From Candidatus Peribacteria bacterium (GTDB lineage Bacteria; Patescibacteriota; Gracilibacteria; Peribacterales; Peribacteraceae): a stretch of DNA of 64,000 nt. The position numbers and the translations under genes are program-made. Location: contig JACKFU010000002.1 in the NCBI GenBank assembly GCA_020632295.1, positions 186,001 through 250,000 on the forward strand. Reading direction: 5' to 3'. Under the pieces are notes generated by a model. The model had not been told where the DNA came from, made no database searches, and saw only the letters and a program-made list of their open reading frames with translations. Of this stretch, positions 59,712 through 64,000 are shown piece after piece (position 1 is the stretch's first letter; each line of letters begins with the position of its first letter).

Positions 59712-59754
59712 GGGGGCTTTGAACGTAGCCTCCTTTATTTTCTAGGAGGTTTTT
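59680..59754 (+). promoter_or_regulatory. Transcription attenuator B with competing hairpins
   Basis: Region 1 GCTCCCCT (59680-59687) can pair with AAGGGGGC (59710-59717) with one mismatch. Region 2 GGGGGCT (59712-59718) pairs with AGCCTCC (59727-59733; one G-U), the antiterminator. Region 3 AGCCTCC also pairs with GGAGGTT (59745-59751), which runs into TTTTT (59750-59754), the terminator. The two uses of 59727-59733 exclude each other. A ribosome at the stop codon covers region 2 and leaves the terminator free. Confidence 0.7.
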
Positions 59755-59774
59755 ATGTATTTCCCACCATTCCC

Positions 59775-59927
59775 ATGATTCACCTACCAGAAGGCGTACA
59801 TGTTGAAGAACTCGATCCAGCAATTCGAAAAATCGTTGAACGCGATGAGCAGTATAAAGAAGTACGACAGCAGATTGATGAAATGCTCAACACACCTCAA
59901 GAAGAGGCTCCGCCTAGCGCTTCGTGA
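59775..59927 (+). CDS. 50-residue protein controlled by attenuator B
   Basis: ATG 59775 opens 50 codons ending in TGA at 59927. The peptide is acidic and helical (MIHLPEGVHVEELDPAIRK, then VERDEQYKEVRQQIDEML). It has no signal or membrane segment. It starts 20 bases after the terminator T-run, with CCACCATTCCC before the ATG as at locus A. Its last 14 bases overlap the lipoprotein gene on the other strand. Function unknown. Confidence 0.65.
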   Translation: MIHLPEGVHVEELDPAIRKIVERDEQYKEVRQQIDEMLNTPQEEAPPSAS

Positions 59928-60417
59928 CTTTGAGCTTTCCTTCGGCTACGTGGTCCGCTGGGGCCGGGTTTCCATCATCCGGTTCCAGCGTGACAACAAC
60001 CGTGAGATAACCGGTGTAATCGGTATCCGATTCAAATCGGAGATTGTGTCGTACGTCTGCGAAGGGATTTGTGAGGTGCCCTGTTGAGATAACGCTTGGC
60101 CCCTTCACAAGCCATCCCTCGTAAAAGTAGCCATCGGGAGCTGGTTCTATATTCAAGCTAATTGTGTGGAGGTAACGACCGTCATCAAATTGATGCGCTT
60201 GGGTGACACCATTGGCATTTGCATCCCCTACTCCTGTCATCGCACCGTAGGCAAACCAGTCTTCATTCCCATGTCCTTCATATTCCACTTTTCCTCCTTG
60301 TGGCATTGGATATTGAATTTTCTCTGTATTCATATTTTCTTCACGCTCACTTCGCTGATCTCCACAAGCAGTCAGCACGAGGAGGAATGCTAGGAGGAGG
60401 ATGGATGATTTTTTCAT
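59914..60417 (-). CDS. Lipoprotein with anti-sigma-K (RskA)-like C-terminal pattern
   Basis: 167 residues. The signal MKKSSILLLAFLLVLTAC ends in lipobox Cys18. The mature domain is beta-rich (GYFYEGWLVKGPSVISTGHL, YTGYLTVVVTLEPDDGNPAP). The pattern VVTLEPDDGNPAPADHVAEG is like the extracellular end of anti-sigma-K factors, but the membrane helix and cytoplasmic part of those are absent. A TAAAAT box (60431-60426) lies 8 bases before the ATG, next to a 7-bp tandem repeat. Confidence 0.7.
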   Translation of the reverse strand: MKKSSILLLAFLLVLTACGDQRSEREENMNTEKIQYPMPQGGKVEYEGHGNEDWFAYGAMTGVGDANANGVTQAHQFDDGRYLHTISLNIEPAPDGYFYEGWLVKGPSVISTGHLTNPFADVRHNLRFESDTDYTGYLTVVVTLEPDDGNPAPADHVAEGKLKVTKR

Positions 60418-60434
60418 AGGCGAGAATTTTAGAA

Positions 60435-60462
60435 CTAAAAGCTAAAAGCTAAAAGCTAAAAG
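60435..60462 (+). repeat. Four tandem copies of CTAAAAG
   Basis: Four exact 7-bp units, 60435-60462, followed by the partial CTGAG. They lie between the O-antigen-ligase-like gene and the lipoprotein gene and cover the place of the -35 for the lipoprotein promoter. Such repeats change copy number by slippage. Confidence 0.8.
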
Positions 60463-60470
60463 CTGAGTAT

Positions 60471-62465
60471 TTACCAAAGGAGTCCTGGTGCGCGTGCTGC
60501 AATGCGTCCGCGTTCGATTTGTGCGTTGTAATCCGCTTTAGCAGCCATAACTTGGTACCGAGGAGCATCTTCAGGAAAGAGACGTGACATGGCATTGCAT
60601 ATGGAAATAAGCTCCTCAACATTCGGTGACAGTGCTATAAAATGCGTATTTGCCTGAATGGCATCAGCAAATGCTGCAATCAGTGCATCAATTTCCTCTT
60701 TGCGCGCAAGAATATCACCTTGGTCATCTTCTGCTTCATATGTTTCGAGAATACCGCGGAGAATACCAAGATCATTATACTTTCCTTTTCTGTATGCCAC
60801 CTCATACGCCTCTAGCGCTTGGCGCTTCTGACCCGTAAAGAGGAAGATGTCTCCTCGCCTCTTCCATGCTCGGAAGTCTTCGCTGTTTCGTTGCATATAC
60901 ATATCGATAGCATCTTGTGCTTCTTGGAATGAACTCTCTTCAAAGAGAAGCTTTGCTCTGCTGAGTTGCAAATCTCGAGCGAATACTTCTCCAGAAGCTC
61001 GATCGTACCACTTCATGGCACCTACGCGATTGTGCGTGGCTTCTGCATGGCGGCCTAAGGATGAAATGACGAGATAGCCACCTTCATAAGTGGCAGCAAT
61101 AAGGAGTAATAGTGCAAGGAGCAACTCTGTAGTGCGTGAAATCTTTGCGGAAACCTGTGCTTGTGACTGCACATCCACAAGTGACATAAGGACACCAAGG
61201 AATAACCAGAAAGGGAGTGCTATACCTACAAACTGCAGATTGAAATCAATCATATTATGGAGCAGTACTCCAACAAGGCCTACAAAGAGAAGTATCTGTA
61301 GTGAGAAATGCTCACGAGAACGTAGATGCACAACTGTCTTAGAAAAGATAAACCCTACAAGAATTGTGAAAACAAGAAGTGCAGGTAGTCCGCGCTCCAC
61401 AAGCAGTTTAAGGAGGACATTGTGTGGATGGTCGGATGTTGCCAAAACAGAGTTTTGGAACTCTGGTTGGATAAAGCGAAAGCTATAGGGCCCCCAACCA
61501 AGTAGTGGTTTTTGGAACGAGAGGACTAGTGCTTGCGACCAAAACTGTGCACGCTCCGATACGGAACTCATCCCTTCAGAGGCGCTAAATGTTACCTTCT
61601 CTCCTACATCTTGAATATCGTAGATCTGTGAACGAAATGCATTGACTGTGATAAACGTTAGTAATGCAATGACTGTAATAACAACACTTATTGGAACAAT
61701 GCGACGAACAGGGAAGTTCTTCTCTGTTTTTTTATACACAATCCCTGCCCACAAAAGAAGCTGAAAAATAAAGACGAGTATGCCACCACGCGAATACGAT
61801 AGGAAAAGACAACCAATAACGAACCCAAATACCAACGAGCGAATAAGAAGTTGCACCCTGCTTGCTGCCTTTGTTTCATCAAACCGAAAATCTTTGAGGG
61901 CGAGAAAAAGAACAATTGGCCAGGCAAGGAGCAAAAACTCTGCCCAGGCGTTTGGCCAGTAGTCTGTATGAAAACGGTAATCGAAGAACGTACCAACAAA
62001 ACGATTGACCGGTTGGAACAGGTAGACAGGTATTCCTAGGAGACATGCTCCGACTGTTGTCAGCCCAAAGACACGGAGCAGGCAGTGCAGATACTCGCTC
62101 TGCAGTTTTGCATCACCAACTTTACGGATGATCCAAAATAGTAATAAGCTCAGTGCCCCTGTACGTAGCACTTCGTCAAACCCATAATTTCTTGTAGTCG
62201 AATATACAAAACTCAAAACTGTGATAGCGATGAATGTGATTACTGCGTACCAGAGATAGGCCGGTATTCCACTCTTCTCTCTTGTAGAAAATCGAAGATG
62301 ATAGGTTATGGTTGCTATAGATACCACTCCAATAAGAATCCACGTCATATCCAAGCTCTTTCCGCCACGCCATACAATGGAGAGAATTACGAGGACGATA
62401 ATCGCCCAATCGCAGAGAGTACACCAGAGATGTTGTCGTTGCTGGAATGCCTCGAAAAACTTCAT
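60471..62465 (-). CDS. O-antigen ligase/polymerase-like membrane protein with TPR tail
   Basis: 664 residues from ATG 62465 (ATG 62471 is two codons further up). About twelve membrane helices. The Wzy_C-type region has LSYSRGGILVFIFQLLLWAG, AQFWSQALVLSFQKPLLGWG and HPHNVLLKLLVERGLPAL, as in O-antigen ligases and polymerases. The C-terminal 190 residues are helical and TPR-like (AWKRRGDIFLFTGQKRQALE). It probably ligates or polymerises lipid-linked glycan outside the membrane. Divergent from the ZIP gene. Confidence 0.85.
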   Translation of the reverse strand: MKFFEAFQQRQHLWCTLCDWAIIVLVILSIVWRGGKSLDMTWILIGVVSIATITYHLRFSTREKSGIPAYLWYAVITFIAITVLSFVYSTTRNYGFDEVLRTGALSLLLFWIIRKVGDAKLQSEYLHCLLRVFGLTTVGACLLGIPVYLFQPVNRFVGTFFDYRFHTDYWPNAWAEFLLLAWPIVLFLALKDFRFDETKAASRVQLLIRSLVFGFVIGCLFLSYSRGGILVFIFQLLLWAGIVYKKTEKNFPVRRIVPISVVITVIALLTFITVNAFRSQIYDIQDVGEKVTFSASEGMSSVSERAQFWSQALVLSFQKPLLGWGPYSFRFIQPEFQNSVLATSDHPHNVLLKLLVERGLPALLVFTILVGFIFSKTVVHLRSREHFSLQILLFVGLVGVLLHNMIDFNLQFVGIALPFWLFLGVLMSLVDVQSQAQVSAKISRTTELLLALLLLIAATYEGGYLVISSLGRHAEATHNRVGAMKWYDRASGEVFARDLQLSRAKLLFEESSFQEAQDAIDMYMQRNSEDFRAWKRRGDIFLFTGQKRQALEAYEVAYRKGKYNDLGILRGILETYEAEDDQGDILARKEEIDALIAAFADAIQANTHFIALSPNVEELISICNAMSRLFPEDAPRYQVMAAKADYNAQIERGRIAARAPGLLW

Positions 62466-62528
62466 AGGCATATGGTACAGGGATATTTGATGATTTTCAT
62501 GTACAGGATAGTTCGCTTCCTCTACCCT

Positions 62529-63287
62529 ATGGCGGATATGCATAATCCAATATTACCTATTATTTTGAGCGTTTTGGCTGTAAGCGCCATTTCACTTGTC
62601 GGTGTCGTTCTTCTTTCACTCACTGAAAAATTCCTAAAAAACATCATGCTTCTCCTCGTCAGTTTTTCGACGGGAGCGATGCTTGGAAATGTCTTCTTTC
62701 ACATGCTCCCAGAAATTGCGCAGCAGGCCGAGGAAGGTATGACGATGGTGCTCATCGGCCTTATTGCTTCGTTTATTATTGAAACATTTATCCATTGGCG
62801 TCACTGCCACGACGTTGAGTGTGCCGGGCACATTCACCCAGTTGGTCCACTGGTGATTATGGGAGATGCTGCACATAACATGATCGATGGTGCGCTTATC
62901 GCAACAGCGTACGTGGTGAGTATGCCGCTTGGCATTGCAACAACCCTTGCAGTACTGCTCCATGAAATTCCTCAGGAAATCGGTGACTTTGCCGTACTGC
63001 TGCATAGTGGCATGAGCAAAGGGAAAGCGCTTGCCCTCAACTTTGCCTCTGCCCTTACAGCACTCCTTGGTGCTGCCGTTGTTATCATCCTCTCTGTACA
63101 AGCAGAAGGCGTGGAGACCATCTTGCTTCCGCTTGCTGCTGGAAACTTCCTGTATATCGCTGGATCAGATTTGATTCCCGAACTCCATAAAGAAACAAGA
63201 ATCAGTCGATCTCTTCTGCAGCTGCTCTGTATTTTGGCAGGGGTAGGACTGCTGTTTGTGTTGCAAGGAGGAAGCCCTGTACACTGA
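62529..63287 (+). CDS. ZIP family divalent metal transporter
   Basis: 252 residues from ATG 62529 (ATG 62538 possible); longer frames run into the divergent gene. Eight membrane helices. The metal-pathway motifs of ZIP proteins are present: helix IV GDAAHNMIDGALIA and helix V LLHEIPQEIGDFAVLL. HWRHCHDVECAGHIH in the cytoplasmic loop is a His/Cys-rich metal-binding segment. It likely imports zinc or iron. Confidence 0.9.
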   Translation: MADMHNPILPIILSVLAVSAISLVGVVLLSLTEKFLKNIMLLLVSFSTGAMLGNVFFHMLPEIAQQAEEGMTMVLIGLIASFIIETFIHWRHCHDVECAGHIHPVGPLVIMGDAAHNMIDGALIATAYVVSMPLGIATTLAVLLHEIPQEIGDFAVLLHSGMSKGKALALNFASALTALLGAAVVIILSVQAEGVETILLPLAAGNFLYIAGSDLIPELHKETRISRSLLQLLCILAGVGLLFVLQGGSPVH

Positions 63288-63291
63288 GCCC

Positions 63292-63690
63292 ATGCGTGTC
63301 AATGATGGATCTATTCATTGGAATGCAACTGCATTTCTATTGGCAGTAGTGATTACCACACTGTACTGTTTTATAGTGGCAATTGGTGGTATTAGTCTTT
63401 TTTTTGAAGGTTTGGTTCATCACAAGGAACCATTTGATACATCATCTCCTGTGCTCGCATACAAAGCTTTTTCCAAATTTGGGTTATTGGCAATAGGTAT
63501 TCAATGGGGACTATACGTAAAAAAACAGTATCCCCTTGCCTGTCTTGCTAGCCTCCTGCCAGCTGGCATGTTCCTGTACCAGTTGTCGACAGGAAACGCA
63601 CCTGTATTTGGTAATGGTAGCGGGCTAATGATTCCGTTTATTCTGCTCATCTCTATTGGCTGCAACGTGCTCGGTATTGACTGCACGTAG
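63292..63690 (+). CDS. Small polytopic membrane protein
   Basis: 132 residues from ATG 63292, 4 bases after the ZIP stop, so the two are probably co-transcribed. Three or four membrane helices (AFLLAVVITTLYCFIVAIGG, GLLAIGIQWGLYV, IPFILLISIGCNVLG). No family recognised. It may help the transporter, judged by position only. An AAGGAGG at 63264-63270 is too far upstream to serve this start. Confidence 0.65.
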   Translation: MRVNDGSIHWNATAFLLAVVITTLYCFIVAIGGISLFFEGLVHHKEPFDTSSPVLAYKAFSKFGLLAIGIQWGLYVKKQYPLACLASLLPAGMFLYQLSTGNAPVFGNGSGLMIPFILLISIGCNVLGIDCT

Positions 63691-63732
63691 AAACCCACTT
63701 CTACGATTTCGTAATGGTTCCCGGGAGAGTAC

Positions 63733-63761
63733 TTGCACTTTGTGATACAAATTGATACAAT
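63733..63761 (+). promoter_or_regulatory. Promoter and repeat upstream of the antitoxin-like gene
   Basis: TTGCAC (63733-63738), 17 bases, extended -10 TGATACAAT (63753-63761), then 6 bases to the ATG at 63768. TGATACAA occurs twice, at 63743-63750 and 63753-63760, one helical turn apart. This could be an autoregulatory operator for the ribbon-helix-helix protein. Confidence 0.6.
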
Positions 63762-63767
63762 GTTTAC

Positions 63768-64000
63768 ATGAAGACAACTACAATCCATATTCGTGTATCA
63801 GAAAAATTAAAGCGTGCTGCACAGAAAGTTGCTGATGCTAACGGCCTAGAACTTTCCGCTTGTATACGCATGTTCCTTACACACATGGATGTGCGTGGTT
63901 CCATTCCTTTGCCGGGCCTTACAGTAAATGGTTATACAAAGGAGGAGGAAGAAGAGCTACTGAAACGCATGAAACAACCGACTGTGCCGATAAAAGACGT
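63768..64000 (+). CDS. RelB/DinJ-like antitoxin (3' end outside window)
   Basis: 77 codons are visible and the frame is open at the window end. MKTTTIHIRVSEKLKRAAQK forms a ribbon-helix-helix start, followed by NGLELSACIRMFLTHMDVRG and SIPLP. This matches the RelB/DinJ antitoxin family, which binds DNA and neutralises a RelE/YafQ-type RNase. The toxin gene would be expected just outside the window. The C-terminal part is acidic (TKEEEEELLKR). Confidence 0.8.
   Translation, partial: MKTTTIHIRVSEKLKRAAQKVADANGLELSACIRMFLTHMDVRGSIPLPGLTVNGYTKEEEEELLKRMKQPTVPIKD

Noticed and set aside
59800..60087. 95-codon plus-strand ORF running into the lipoprotein gene
   Set aside because: Its second half is antisense to a lipoprotein with a clear signal; the 50-codon ORF in another frame at 59775 fits the attenuator layout.

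Overview
The window looks like a chromosome segment from a Patescibacteria/CPR bacterium, most likely of the Peregrinibacteria/Peribacteria type. This rests on reduced central metabolism, tandem Cys-rich DUF4215-like repeat proteins, tail-fibre-like surface proteins, stand-alone short versions of usually larger enzymes, very short 5' leaders, and the standard reading of TGA as stop. The lineage is an inference; no database was consulted. Genes are dense, and neighbours are often joined by 4-base ATGA stop/start overlaps (8665, 14800, 22027, 43588, 48126, 51564). Many promoters carry an extended -10 (TGnTATAAT) only 6 to 10 bases before the start codon, which suggests leaderless mRNAs.

Layout. 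1-8.3 kb: a partial helical protein, two large DUF4215-type surface proteins facing each other around pyruvate kinase. The first of these carries a domain resembling the C-terminal part of FlhB. 8.3-10.4 kb: FtsL-like protein, RsmH, an L,D-transpeptidase-like protein and tRNA-Ser(GCT). 10.4-20.1 kb: sigma factor, acyl-lipid desaturase, a P2-type cation ATPase, and the pentose phosphate set (gnd and tal in one operon, tkt nearby), plus a C39-like lipoprotein.

20.1-30.3 kb: a probable mobile island. It has a four-unit 34-bp repeat array, a serine recombinase, a small charged protein and a 2679-residue protein that joins coiled coil, membrane segment, M48-type zinc protease and UbiB/ABC1-type kinase. 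It ends next to tRNA-Ser(TGA).

30.5-45.4 kb: cell-surface region. A 2708-residue tail-fibre-like protein ends in an S74 chaperone domain. It is followed by a small four-helix-like protein, RarA, three more exported proteins and an SLH protein. 45.4-51.6 kb: riboflavin kinase, a short Mur ligase, Lgt, a GT-C-like membrane protein, sortase and TsaD. 51.5-56.7 kb: an operon of M29 aminopeptidase, an exported beta protein, a lipoprotein, a PKD protein and a 30-residue membrane peptide.

56.7-64 kb: hypothetical protein, two STAS-like paralogues, then two loci that each look like textbook ribosome-mediated transcription attenuators. One has an 18-codon leader peptide rich in Ile, the other an 18-codon leader rich in Cys; each precedes a small protein of unknown function. 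The window closes with a lipoprotein, an O-antigen-ligase-like protein, a ZIP transporter, a small membrane protein and a partial RelB/DinJ-like antitoxin.

The most notable items are the paired attenuators, the FlhB-like domain on a surface protein, the protease-kinase giant of the recombinase island, and the repeat array in which the two half-sites of each unit match each other but differ between units.
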